A stretch of 64,000 nucleotides of DNA, from contig CAVVAJ010000005.1 of NCBI GenBank assembly GCA_963746255.1, positions 682,001 to 746,000 of the forward strand, written 5' to 3'. The notes beneath the pieces are model-generated. The model worked only from the letters and a program-made list of their open reading frames with translations. It ran no database searches and had not been told where the DNA came from. Origin of the DNA: DAOVXM01 sp963746255 (GTDB lineage: Bacteria > Chloroflexota > Anaerolineae > Anaerolineales > UBA4823). Shown piece after piece: positions 17,726 to 26,323 of this stretch. The stretch's first letter is position 1; the number at the start of each line of letters is the position of its first letter. The position numbers were made by a program, and so were the translations under genes.

Positions 17726-18418
17726 GTGCATGCATTGTTATTCGCATCATCATTAGATGAAGCAGAAGTGTTATCCCTTATATTGCAGCAAGCCGGGTTT
17801 GAAGTTCGCGCATTGCATGACATCGATCGAGCGATGGAAGTATGGCCTGAACGACCAGCAGAATTGATCATGATGACGATTGAAGGAGATATTGAGAAAC
17901 GTAAAATCGATATCCGGCAGTTCAGAGCACATACAGCCTCTCCAATTGTCGTGATCCTCGATATGCTGGTCGAGAGCCAAGCTGTTGAATTAGTCGAGGC
18001 CGGCGCTGATCTTGTAGTCCCACGTCCTTTTCATGTGCGGCTATTTGCTGCTCACTTGAAGGCTTTAATGCGCCGGAGTTCTGGCGTTCCGTATTTCAGT
18101 TTGCCGACCATGGCAATCGCAGGTTTAATACTGGATCCGTCCGCTCGTACGGTGGATGTTCTTAATAAAGGTGAGAGCCGTTTAACCCAGCTGGAATTCC
18201 GACTGCTCTATACCTTGATGACACATGCTGGTCAAATACTACCAACGGAAAGAATTGTGGAACATGTCTGGGGTTATGCTGGCGAAGGAAATCGCGAACT
18301 TGTTAGAGGATTAGTTCAGCGGCTCCGGACGAAGATAGAGCCTGATCCTCGTAATCCCAAATACATCAAGACTGAAACCGGGATTGGTTACTATTTTAAC
18401 CGGCAAGTAAGCGATTAG
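17726..18418 (+). CDS. OmpR-type winged-helix regulator with degenerate receiver domain
   Basis: A 230-residue protein with a receiver-like N terminus (about 1-115) and an OmpR/PhoB-type winged helix (about 125-226: LTQLEFRLLYTLMTHAGQIL, ending in a GYYF wing). The receiver has lost its key residues: no acidic pair after strand 1, T51 where the phosphoacceptor Asp should be, D79 where the Thr/Ser should be, and R100 in PRPF in place of the invariant lysine. It probably acts without phosphorylation. GTG start at 17726 follows AAGGAG at 17714-17719; the gene starts 3 nt after gmd stops. The LysW-like genes follow downstream. Confidence 0.88.
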   Translation: MHALLFASSLDEAEVLSLILQQAGFEVRALHDIDRAMEVWPERPAELIMMTIEGDIEKRKIDIRQFRAHTASPIVVILDMLVESQAVELVEAGADLVVPRPFHVRLFAAHLKALMRRSSGVPYFSLPTMAIAGLILDPSARTVDVLNKGESRLTQLEFRLLYTLMTHAGQILPTERIVEHVWGYAGEGNRELVRGLVQRLRTKIEPDPRNPKYIKTETGIGYYFNRQVSD

Positions 18419-18575
18419 AAAACCTGTACTGAGGGGAAATCATTAGATTTGCCTATCCTGTATGAAAAATTATACGGCCATAGCTAATTTACTACATAAT
18501 TAACATAGTTTTGGTATGGGTTTTGAATCTATACCAATTATTATTAACTTAAATTATGTCCACAGGAAGGGTTAT

Positions 18576-18773
18576 ATGATCCATATCAAGTGTCCTGCTT
18601 GTAATGCAAACCTTTTGCTCGATACCCAACCACAGATCGGCTGGCCGATCATTTGTACAAGCTGTAAGCGAAACCTAGAAGTTGTGTGGTTATATCCGAT
18701 TGAGTTAGGACTTACTGAAACAAATGATCAAGGGTTGGAAATGTTGCTAGATGGAAATATCCAAGTTTCATAA
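18576..18773 (+). CDS. LysW-like mini zinc-ribbon carrier, copy 1
   Basis: A 65-residue protein. ATG at 18576 is chosen over 18516 because AGGAAGG lies 5 nt before it and the domain starts immediately. Cysteines C6, C9, C27 and C30 form a CxxC-17-CxxC zinc knuckle, followed by LEVVWLYPIEL, equivalent to the LEVxxLDP stretch of LysW. LysW is an amino-group carrier protein to which a LysX-type ATP-grasp enzyme attaches an amino acid through the C-terminal glutamate. This copy ends in ...GNIQVS and so lacks an acidic terminus; it may not be loaded in the usual way. Two more copies follow. Confidence 0.78.
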   Translation: MIHIKCPACNANLLLDTQPQIGWPIICTSCKRNLEVVWLYPIELGLTETNDQGLEMLLDGNIQVS

Positions 18774-18890
18774 CTTATTTGGAGGATGCGTATAGACCAA
18801 TAAATACTCTGTAATTCATCGATGATGTGTAAAGGATTGCTTCGAGTAGAACAGTAAATAATTAAGAGTACAAGACAAGGAGTTTTAAGA

Positions 18891-19115
18891 ATGGTTTTTG
18901 CCAAATGTGTCGATTGCGACCAGGAGATTGGGATTGGGTCAAACCCTAAAATCGGTCGTTATGTCGAGTGCAAGAATTGTAGAGCGGAACTGGAGATCAT
19001 TAATATCAATCCACCTAGATTGGGGTGGCTATCGTACGATGATAGCGATGAAATTGATGAATGGCAGCCACGTAGTCGCAAAGCATATTCCGATCTTCGA
19101 TCCAAAATTGCATGA
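18891..19115 (+). CDS. LysW-like mini zinc-ribbon carrier, copy 2
   Basis: A 74-residue protein with the same CxxC-17-CxxC pattern (C6, C9, C27, C30), the central KIGRYVECKNC segment, and ELEIININPPRLGW matching the LysW LEVxxLDP stretch. An acidic DDSDEIDEW stretch follows, as in LysW tails, but the protein continues into a basic RSRKAYSDLRSKIA end. It therefore has a LysW-like core with an extra, non-acidic C-terminal extension. AAGGAG precedes the ATG. It lies 117 nt after copy 1 and 224 nt before copy 3. Confidence 0.78.
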   Translation: MVFAKCVDCDQEIGIGSNPKIGRYVECKNCRAELEIININPPRLGWLSYDDSDEIDEWQPRSRKAYSDLRSKIA

Positions 19116-19169
19116 ATGGCGAATATCGGTAGGCGATCGGTCCTATGTAGAGATTTGTTCAAATTACGT

Positions 19170-19222
19170 AGTGTTCCGTCAAATTTGATTGTTTAGTAAA
19201 AATCGAGTGTCGCCGGAACACT
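19170..19222. repeat. Inverted repeat (9-bp arms) between carrier genes 2 and 3
   Basis: AGTGTTCCG at 19170-19178 and CGGAACACT at 19214-19222 are perfect reverse complements with a 35-nt loop. No T-run follows. Together with the adjacent longer inverted repeat it fills most of the gap between two carrier genes. It could be an RNA processing hairpin or a small repeat element. Confidence 0.6.
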
Positions 19223-19226
19223 TTAA

Positions 19227-19284
19227 GCTTTGTCAAGGGCATATTATCTCGGTTATCAAATGATACTTTCGCCCTTGACAAAGC
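19227..19284. repeat. Inverted repeat (14-bp perfect arms) upstream of carrier gene 3
   Basis: GCTTTGTCAAGGGC at 19227-19240 is the exact reverse complement of GCCCTTGACAAAGC at 19271-19284, separated by 30 nt. The right arm contains TTGACA but no convincing -10 box follows at 16-18 nt. There is no downstream U-run, so a classical terminator is unlikely. A regulatory or mRNA-stabilising hairpin is plausible. Confidence 0.7.
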
Positions 19285-19351
19285 AGTAGTAGATTTTGAT
19301 GGCATTATCAATAGCTAGAAAAGAGATCAGAAAGAAGAAATGAGAGTAGAC

Positions 19352-19546
19352 ATGAAAATCAATGCCGAATGCCCAAGCTGTGAAGAGAGTATCACGTTCC
19401 AAAAGGGGCCAAGATTAGGCCAGATCCTCCGTTGTCAGTTTTGCGACAGCGAGTTAGAAGTAATCGATCTTGACCCGGTCACTCTTGATTGGCCTTATGA
19501 AGAAGAGGATTTTGAATTTGATGGTGAATATGATTATGCTGATTGA
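19352..19546 (+). CDS. LysW-like mini zinc-ribbon carrier, copy 3
   Basis: A 64-residue protein that is the closest of the three to LysW. It has CPSC at 7-10 and CQFC at 28-31, then SELEVIDLDPVTLDW and a strongly acidic tail (EEEDFEFDGEYDYAD). In LysW the last residue is glutamate and carries the substrate on its side-chain carboxyl; here the last residue is aspartate. ATG at 19340 is an alternative start adding four residues. The ATP-grasp ligase gene begins 130 nt downstream and is the obvious candidate partner. Confidence 0.82.
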   Translation: MKINAECPSCEESITFQKGPRLGQILRCQFCDSELEVIDLDPVTLDWPYEEEDFEFDGEYDYAD

Positions 19547-19676
19547 AATCATGCCATCAACAGAATCGACTCTGACTATTTGACTACAACAAAAATAATA
19601 TTACTAGCCAGTTGAAGTGATGAAAATTCACCTCGATTGATTTGATGCTGCATAACAGCAAACAAGAAGGAGAAAA

Positions 19677-20876
19677 ATGCACAGTTATCCAACTGTTAGT
19701 TCGAGCAGTTTGAAGGCATCCCATAGGGGATCGTTACCACCCTGGCGTATTGCGTTAGTAGCAAACCTCAAGGAAATGACCAGACACGACAGCGAAGACC
19801 CTCCTGACGCCGGGGCAGAATTTGACCGCATGGAAACCATTGAAGCAATCGGTGGCGCCTTAGAAGTTGATGGTCATTGGGTGCACTTCCTACAAGCTGG
19901 GCCAGATTTACCTCAGGCAATTCAAAATATCCGTCCGCACATCGTATTTAATATTGCGGAGGGTGTTGGTGGCGATGGCAGGGAGGCGCATGTCCCCGCG
20001 CTGTGTGAGATGCTGCAGATTCCTTATACAGCCTCACGCGTAGTTAGCAACGCAATTTCATTAGATAAGACTCAAACCAAGCACATCTGGCACGACCTAG
20101 GTTTGCCCACGGCAGCCTTTCGTCAATTTACAGCTGTTGAGCAGGTAAGCGATGAAGGACTAACTTACCCCCTGTTTGTCAAACCTGTACGGGAGGGCAC
20201 AGGTATGGGTATTAATCAGGGGGCAATTGTCCACACTTTTAAAGAACTATTGGAACGTGTGAGTTGGGTTATGAAGGTTTACCACCAACCTGCTCTCGTC
20301 GAGGAATTTCTTCCAGGCCGCGAATTTACTGTCGGCTTCATCGGAAACCAGGGCAATCCTGCCAATCGCCGGCGCCCGGAATTGTACGATCACGATGGCT
20401 ACCATTTCTTCCCAATTCTTGAAATTGATTCAAGCCATAGTGTCACTCCGGGCGTCTATGGGGTCGCGGCAAAATCATTGAACATCAGCGAGCAGGGTGC
20501 ACCTGCCTACCTTTGTCCAGCCCACATTCCAGATGTTCTGCGGGAAGAGATGATTTCACTAACCAAGCAAGCAGCTCAAGCTCTGCATGTGAATGATGTT
20601 GCCCGGATTGATTTTCGATTGGGAGCTAACGGAAAACCCTACCTAATGGAGATAAATACGCTGCCCGGATTAAATCCCTTTGTGAGTGATTTATGCATTA
20701 TGGCCTCCTCAGAACGGATTTCCTATCAGGTATTGATCACTGAGATCCTGTACCTTGCTGCCGAGCGGTATCAGATGTCGTTCTCGCCTGCGAGTGCAAC
20801 CTGGATCAATAATACACTTGCTGAAGTAGAAAAAACTCGGCTAAAGAAGAAGATACGAGTAGCCGTCCGAAATTAA
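19677..20876 (+). CDS. D-Ala-D-Ala-ligase-like ATP-grasp enzyme
   Basis: A 399-residue ATP-grasp ligase. Motifs: FNIAEGVGGDGREAHVPALCE (about 91-111), SLDK at 128-131, VKPVREGTGMGI (K169), EEFLPGREFTVGF at 209-221, ARIDFR with D312, and LMEINTLPGL with E325 and N327. These are the phosphate, adenine and Mg-binding elements of the Ddl superfamily. About 20 extra residues precede the fold. Known relatives join two amino acids, or an amino acid to a carboxylate, via an acyl phosphate. Because it follows three LysW-like carriers, it may ligate an amino acid to a carrier or act on a carrier-bound product. A cell-wall Ddl role is less likely given its divergence and context. AAGGAG precedes the ATG. 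Confidence 0.85.
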   Translation: MHSYPTVSSSSLKASHRGSLPPWRIALVANLKEMTRHDSEDPPDAGAEFDRMETIEAIGGALEVDGHWVHFLQAGPDLPQAIQNIRPHIVFNIAEGVGGDGREAHVPALCEMLQIPYTASRVVSNAISLDKTQTKHIWHDLGLPTAAFRQFTAVEQVSDEGLTYPLFVKPVREGTGMGINQGAIVHTFKELLERVSWVMKVYHQPALVEEFLPGREFTVGFIGNQGNPANRRRPELYDHDGYHFFPILEIDSSHSVTPGVYGVAAKSLNISEQGAPAYLCPAHIPDVLREEMISLTKQAAQALHVNDVARIDFRLGANGKPYLMEINTLPGLNPFVSDLCIMASSERISYQVLITEILYLAAERYQMSFSPASATWINNTLAEVEKTRLKKKIRVAVRN

Positions 20877-20909
20877 AATAATTATTCTACTCCCGCTCCT
20901 AAAGGGTTA

Positions 20910-20947
20910 TAGTCCAGAGCAGAACATAATCGGTCTGCCCTGGACTA
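20910..20947. terminator. Hairpin between converging ligase and aminotransferase genes
   Basis: TAGTCCAGAGCAGA pairs with TCTGCCCTGGACTA over 14 bp with one mismatch and a 10-nt loop. It sits between the ends of two converging genes, so a bidirectional terminator is likely, although the flanking T-runs are short. Confidence 0.6.
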
Positions 20948-20979
20948 ATTGTCTTAATATCAATTTTGCATTGAGAGAG

Positions 20980-22152
20980 TTAGTGGGATTCGTCGATTAT
21001 CTGATCTAAGGCGGCTAAGAGTTTTTCAATATCCTCAGCAGTGTTGTATGCTTGAATCGACACTCTGATAATATTCTTGCCTTCCCATTGGTAGCAAGGA
21101 ACTTCGATATTGTACTTTTCATAGAGAGTTGCTTTAACTGTTCCCATCGGCAGATGTGCTGGCAGCTCAATTGCCGCCATTTGCTGGCAATACCGGTCAC
21201 TTATCTTGGAAAGATTAGCGTTGATGAATTGTCGCTCTAGCTTCTGGACCGCAGAGAACAGAAGCTGTTGGCATCCACGTTGAATAACTGGCCAGTTGTT
21301 TTGTTTCATAAAGTTGATCGCCGCAGGTACGGCTAAGAATGCCGACGGATCATCCGTCCCCATCCATTGGAGATGATCCAGGTACTGTGCCCCGGTGCTG
21401 AACTCTGGTTCAGCCTGCCAGCCCCAGCTTACGACCAGTGGTTCAATCATTTCCTGCAGTTCAGGTCTGGTGTACAAAAAACCAGAACCTTTTGGTCCAA
21501 GCATCCATTTGTGGCAGTTGCCGGTGTAGAAGTCTGCATCAATTTCTCTCAAATTCACATTGATTTGACCAGGTGCATGTGCTCCATCGATCAATGTTAA
21601 TATACCTGCCTCTCGTGCTCGATGGCAGATCTCCATTGTTGGGAAATGTATGGCGGTCGGAGAGCTGATGTGACTGATAAATATCAGCTTTGTATTTTTT
21701 GTCACACCACGCCAGAGCTCGTCGATAATTTCCTCGGCTGAGTTGACGGGCACGCTTATGGGTTGGATGCGATAAAGTGCGCTTGTTGTACGGCAAATGT
21801 ATTCAAAGGTTTTCTGACAAGCGCCGTACTCGTGATTTGTCCCCAGTATTTCGTCACCGGGATTAAGATTGATCGAACGGGCGACTATGTTAACCCCGTA
21901 AGTCGCATTCGGAATGAAGGCCAGACTGCTTGAAGGTGCGTTAAGATAATTACCTAATTCCTGCCTTGCATGGGCAAGATATCCCCAAAGGTCACGCGCT
22001 AAGAAACGTACCGGCTCCGCCTCCATCCGCAGCTGCCAATCATGGAATGCTTCTAAGACCGGGATTGGAGACGCTCCGAATGAGCCGTGATTCAAGTGGA
22101 TGATATCTGGATTGAGGGCGAATTGGGATTTGAGGGAGCCGTTAATTGTCAT
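20980..22152 (-). CDS. Class V aminotransferase, isopenicillin-N-epimerase-like
   Basis: A 390-residue PLP enzyme of fold type I. The N terminus LNHGSFGASP matches the isopenicillin N epimerase/cysteine-desulfurase-like group. PLP-binding residues are D189 and H192 in LIDGAHAPGQ and the Schiff-base lysine K215 in GNCHKWMLGPKGSGF. Members include epimerases, desulfurases, ergothioneine-type C-S lyases and aminotransferases, so the substrate cannot be set from sequence. It converges with the ATP-grasp gene and may or may not belong to the carrier pathway. Divergent from a GNAT gene. Confidence 0.9.
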   Translation of the reverse strand: MTINGSLKSQFALNPDIIHLNHGSFGASPIPVLEAFHDWQLRMEAEPVRFLARDLWGYLAHARQELGNYLNAPSSSLAFIPNATYGVNIVARSINLNPGDEILGTNHEYGACQKTFEYICRTTSALYRIQPISVPVNSAEEIIDELWRGVTKNTKLIFISHISSPTAIHFPTMEICHRAREAGILTLIDGAHAPGQINVNLREIDADFYTGNCHKWMLGPKGSGFLYTRPELQEMIEPLVVSWGWQAEPEFSTGAQYLDHLQWMGTDDPSAFLAVPAAINFMKQNNWPVIQRGCQQLLFSAVQKLERQFINANLSKISDRYCQQMAAIELPAHLPMGTVKATLYEKYNIEVPCYQWEGKNIIRVSIQAYNTAEDIEKLLAALDQIIDESH

Positions 22153-22334
22153 TTCTATGCAATCCTGTCCTTGAAAAGTGCTGCCGTAATCATTTCTGCA
22201 TTACCCGTTTTTGATATCTTATCAGCAAGATTTTACCGCTGAAATTGATCCAACAGTATAATCAAGCCATAGGCACTCGTCCGTAGATAGCACGCGGATA
22301 AGAACGCTGGATGTTCATTGACTGAGAGGCACCG

Positions 22335-22787
22335 ATGGTAAAACCCTTCAGATTAGTTGAGCAATTTCGAGATGATTATCTGCTCAGTACTGATCCGTCA
22401 AAACTTGACTTGGATGTCGTCTTTGATTATCTAACGAACGAATCTTATTGGGCGTGTGGACGACCGAGGGATGTTTTCGACCGCTCCATCAAAAACTCGC
22501 TAAATTTTGGGATTTTCTTTAGTGATAATCAAATAGGATTTGCCAGGGTTGTCACCGATCGGGCGACATTTGCTTGGATCTGCGATGTTTTTGTATTGCC
22601 AACACACCGCGGAAAAGGATTAGCGAGTTGGATGATTGAATCAATCTTGGAGCATCCCGATCTGCAAGAGTTGCGCAGCTATTTTCTCGCCACGCGCGAT
22701 GCGCACTCTTTATATGCTCGATTTGGGTTCAAACCACTGGAAGTTCCTAGCCGCTTCATGATGATACGAAATCCTTCGCCATACTGA
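22335..22787 (+). CDS. GNAT-family N-acetyltransferase
   Basis: A 150-residue acyltransferase. The acetyl-CoA site is in VFVLPTHRGKGLASWMIESI (the R/Q-x-x-G-x-G/A loop), followed by YARFGFKPLE typical of motif B. The N-terminal NESYWACGRPRDVF segment resembles small GNATs that act on free small molecules. A GAGG site precedes the ATG. The substrate is unknown; it is divergent from the class V aminotransferase. Confidence 0.88.
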   Translation: MVKPFRLVEQFRDDYLLSTDPSKLDLDVVFDYLTNESYWACGRPRDVFDRSIKNSLNFGIFFSDNQIGFARVVTDRATFAWICDVFVLPTHRGKGLASWMIESILEHPDLQELRSYFLATRDAHSLYARFGFKPLEVPSRFMMIRNPSPY

Positions 22788-22951
22788 TTATTTATTTTGT
22801 TAGTTTAATAATCATACTTAAGATTCACCGGGATTGGAAAACCCTTATTACAATCTTAAACCTGATGGCACGTTGGTTGCACAAGAATCATTTGTAAATA
22901 TTAAAGTCTGTATCCCATTGATCCGAACAAAAAGGCAAAGGATTCACTACC

Positions 22952-24688
22952 ATGCATTTACGGAAATTTATTTTTATTTTTTCAATTATTGGCATGATAT
23001 TCACTCTCGTTTTGCCAGTCCATGCTGAACCAGAGGTTGAAGAACCATCAAACGATCCAAGTTGGCGTAAACTTCGTCAGGGGATTTACTACAAGAAATT
23101 TGATGAATCCTACCCGCGATTAGTTGACATATTCGTTTCCGCTATGGATCGTTCTGAAATGTCGGCCACTATTGATACCGGTATTGCTGATGGAGTGATT
23201 ACCGAGGGTACCGATACTGTTAAGGAAATGTTCCAACGATACGATCAAACCATAAATTATTGGGGTGGGAGTTGGGGAAATAGGAATGATGTAGCGGTAG
23301 CAATTAATGGCTATTTCTACAATGGAACCTTAGAACCTCCGGGAGTACCTTGGTCGGGGCAAATTCATTCAGGGTGGTACGCGAAACGATTTACGAATTA
23401 TGATGGCGATGACCCTAGCTTGAGCTATGATGTTGGTTTTGGATGGACTATGGATAGGATTGCATTCGTTGGCAGTTGTGTAGAACACAAACCTGATAAA
23501 CAACGAATATATTATTTAGAAATCGATAAGGATCAAAAATTCTACGGTATCAATCGAACGAGAGGTAGCGAAGATCTTGTCATCTATACACCACAGTTTG
23601 GTATAGATACCGATACAGATAACAATGGATTAGAAGTTCTGGTTGAATTATCTCGTCCCTTGTTGATAATGCCAAATACAGCATTTCCTGTGAAAGGTTT
23701 TATTCGTGAAATCCGGAATAAACAAGGCTCAACAAAGATCCCATTCGATCATATAGTCATTTCCGCGACTGGGGAAAAAGCAAGTATCATGTTAGGAAAT
23801 ACCAAAGTAGGAGATGAAATTGGTATTAATCAAGAATTAACACCTTGTGGAGGTTCTACAGTTGATTACACGAAAACTTATGCTAGTATGGGGGGGGATT
23901 TTCACTTCTTGAACAATGGGGTAGTTCGTGATTATGCAGAAGATCCTGATGCTGTTGTTCCAGATGCTCGCACTGCTGTAGTATTTAATGGAAATTGGGT
24001 GTATTTTATTGTTGTAGATGGTAGAAATCCTGGCACAAGTGAAGGGCTAAGTATAAAAGAATTAGCAGACTTCGTAAAAAATCAACTGGGGGCTACCTGG
24101 GGGGTCACTCTAGATAGTGGTGGATCATCTACGATGGTTGTAGATGGGGTCGTCGTAAATAATACTGACTGTAACTATAATGATTGTCGTTCCCATAACG
24201 AAGAAGAGGATAATTCATCCATCAATTCAGTAATTGCTAAGTGGGAGCATGATAATTTGATTGGCCGTAGAAAAAATCATGAGCTTTTAGTTCGCATAAA
24301 TAATGACTACTTGAGTCAAAATACAGGTGGATTAAACTTGGTGACGACAGAAATTATTGAACCTCCAGTTGCTAATAGTTTCATGATGGTCTCAGTGTTG
24401 CCGTTAGAAAAGTCTACATCATTTTCAGAGAATCAGTTAGTGACATCAGAAATTTCAGGTGCAATTAGGTCTGGGCCTGGAGATATTTTCCACGTACTAG
24501 GTCATACATCAGCTGGTCAGCAAGGATCGATTCTGGAACACGAAAATGGGATAAATGGGGTCTATGCTGAAGGCTCGTACTGGTGGAAGTCGGATTTTGG
24601 TGGTCTTGTAGGTTGGATACGACAGTTCGATTTAACGTTTATTCCAACCGATTGGCAATACTTACCCATGCTTAGTAATCAAAAATAA
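22952..24688 (+). CDS. Secreted phosphodiester glycosidase (NAGPA/DUF2233) with C-terminal SH3-like domain
   Basis: A 578-residue protein with a signal peptide (residues 1-26, ending VHAEP). The middle part has AINGYFYN, a GGDFHFLNNG segment and GVTLDSGGSSTMVVDG, hallmarks of the phosphodiester glycosidase (NAGPA) family that cleaves N-acetylglucosamine from phosphodiester-linked glycans. The last 80 residues (SGAIRSGPGDIFHVLG ... WWKSDFGGLVGWI) look like a bacterial SH3 domain, which would bind cell-wall material. An extracytoplasmic role in remodelling surface glycan is inferred. ATG at 22952 is selected because it starts the signal peptide. Confidence 0.88.
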   Translation: MHLRKFIFIFSIIGMIFTLVLPVHAEPEVEEPSNDPSWRKLRQGIYYKKFDESYPRLVDIFVSAMDRSEMSATIDTGIADGVITEGTDTVKEMFQRYDQTINYWGGSWGNRNDVAVAINGYFYNGTLEPPGVPWSGQIHSGWYAKRFTNYDGDDPSLSYDVGFGWTMDRIAFVGSCVEHKPDKQRIYYLEIDKDQKFYGINRTRGSEDLVIYTPQFGIDTDTDNNGLEVLVELSRPLLIMPNTAFPVKGFIREIRNKQGSTKIPFDHIVISATGEKASIMLGNTKVGDEIGINQELTPCGGSTVDYTKTYASMGGDFHFLNNGVVRDYAEDPDAVVPDARTAVVFNGNWVYFIVVDGRNPGTSEGLSIKELADFVKNQLGATWGVTLDSGGSSTMVVDGVVVNNTDCNYNDCRSHNEEEDNSSINSVIAKWEHDNLIGRRKNHELLVRINNDYLSQNTGGLNLVTTEIIEPPVANSFMMVSVLPLEKSTSFSENQLVTSEISGAIRSGPGDIFHVLGHTSAGQQGSILEHENGINGVYAEGSYWWKSDFGGLVGWIRQFDLTFIPTDWQYLPMLSNQK

Positions 24689-24843
24689 TCTTCCCCATGA
24701 TAGCCTGATGAGTTAGTGTTGGCTCAAATACAATTTGGGTTAAAATCGTTGGTGGATTACTAAAACGTATTACTTATCTTAGGTAATACCGGAGGTAAGC
24801 CCAGATATATTATCCTGGAGAGCAATCTATGTTATTTAGTAAT

Positions 24844-26323
24844 TTACTCGTCAATATCAATAGCAATGGGGGCTATTAGGGTTCGGTTCTCTTTCCGGAA
24901 TCGGATCAGAGCCCATATCCCAATACCTAAAGCCAGCATCACAATCACAATAACAAAAAGAAAAGTACCCTTTAACGCGGCTACTTGAATCAAAGCGGGC
25001 GCCGAAGTGGCATCTCCTTCATAAGCGGTCCCCATTCTAAACATCACAAGACCTGACCAAATCGCGCCCAAGAGTGCGATTCCGGTAATCTGGCCAAGTG
25101 TGCGGGTAATGGCAAGCATTCCAGAGGCAATACCAAGTCGTTCGCGTGGGGCAGAGCCCATCACTGAGCTGTTATTCGGTGATTGAAATATCCCAACACC
25201 TATGCCGACCGGGAGAAACCGTAATGATATAACCAAAGGCGTTGGTTTCGGAAGTGAGCGTACTGACCGCGATAAAACCGACCAGCAGAATTGCTAGTCC
25301 TGCAACGGTGATTGGCCGTGAGCCGACTCGGTCAGAGAGGCTCCCAGCTAGCGGTGCAACTACACCGAGCGAAATTGGTACAACGGCCAATAAAAGTCCC
25401 ACTTGGTTTGGCGCATAGCCTAATACATTCTCAAGAAAAAACGGCATTAGGAGTATCGTCCCAGATAAGGCAATAAAAACTAGAAACCCGGATATTAAAC
25501 TGCCCGAGAATTGGCTGTTTTTGAACAAACGCAGATCTACCATCGGTTGTTCGACGCGCAGCTCTACAAATATAAACAAAATCAGGGTAACAAGAAAACT
25601 TACGAGCAAGGCCAGGACCTGTAACTGAGAGAAGCCGATTTGCTGACCGATGGTTAAGGCGAATAAGAAAGACAGCATACAAACAAACATCGCCGCTGCT
25701 CCCAGAATATCAAAGCGCTGCGTCCGGCCAGGCTTTATTTCTGGGACAAAACGATATACCATTATCGAACCAATAATACCAATTGGGAGATTGACCAAGA
25801 ATATCCATCTCCATGATGTACTTGAAATAATTAGACCCCCAAGCGTAGGACCTGCAACAATCCCTATGGATACGATAGCTCCTGTTATCCCCAACGCCTT
25901 GCCTCGTTCGCGGCTTGGGAAAGCCTCGGTAACAATTGCCATGCCGAGCGCCATGATCATGGCGGCACCAATCCCTTGAATGACTCGAAAAGCAATTAGC
26001 GCAATTATGCTCGGGGCGAGCCCGCACAAGGCAGAACCAATCGTGAAGATAATGAAGCCGCTGTTATAGATGCGTTTTTTGCCGCTCATATCAGCTAGAC
26101 GACCTATGCTTAACATGAGGGTAGTTACCGTTGCGAGATATGCAAGAACAACCCATTGGACGGTCGGAAAATTGGTATTGAACACTCGGACCAGAGTTGG
26201 TAATGCAACATTGACAATGCTGCCATCAATAGTACCCAGGAAGATCCCCATTCCTACGGCAGACATTACATACCACTTATTGCTGAAATCAGCGGGGGGA
26301 TTATTTGAAGATTGAGTTTTCAT
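24844..26323 (-). pseudogene. DHA2-type MFS drug exporter, interrupted by one frameshift
   Basis: Two overlapping frames together make one 14-helix-type MFS exporter of about 485 residues. The upstream frame (26323 down to 25172) carries the N-terminal TMs, the LADMSGKKR motif A and GPTLGGLI motif C, and ends aberrantly as ...AFGYIITVSPGRHR. The downstream frame (to 24844) resumes with LRFLPVGIGVGIFQSPNNS, as expected for this family, followed by the last two helices. The shift maps to about 25220-25230. There is no long homopolymer at the site. Either the gene is recently inactivated or this is an assembly error. No regulator gene is adjacent. Confidence 0.85.

Noticed and set aside
18516..18575. 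Longer N terminus for carrier copy 1 from ATG 18516
   Set aside because: The added 20 residues are not zinc-ribbon-like and a good AGGAAGG site stands before the ATG at 18576.
18898..19188. 96-codon plus-strand frame overlapping carrier copy 2
   Set aside because: Out of frame with the conserved cysteine ribbon and without a ribosome binding site; a shadow.
19275..19303. TTGACA in the right arm of the 14-bp inverted repeat as a promoter
   Set aside because: No acceptable -10 hexamer at 16-18 nt; the nearest AT-rich match is 22 nt away.
22834..23028. 64-codon frame before the phosphodiester glycosidase
   Set aside because: It overlaps the signal peptide of the glycosidase in another frame and has no support.
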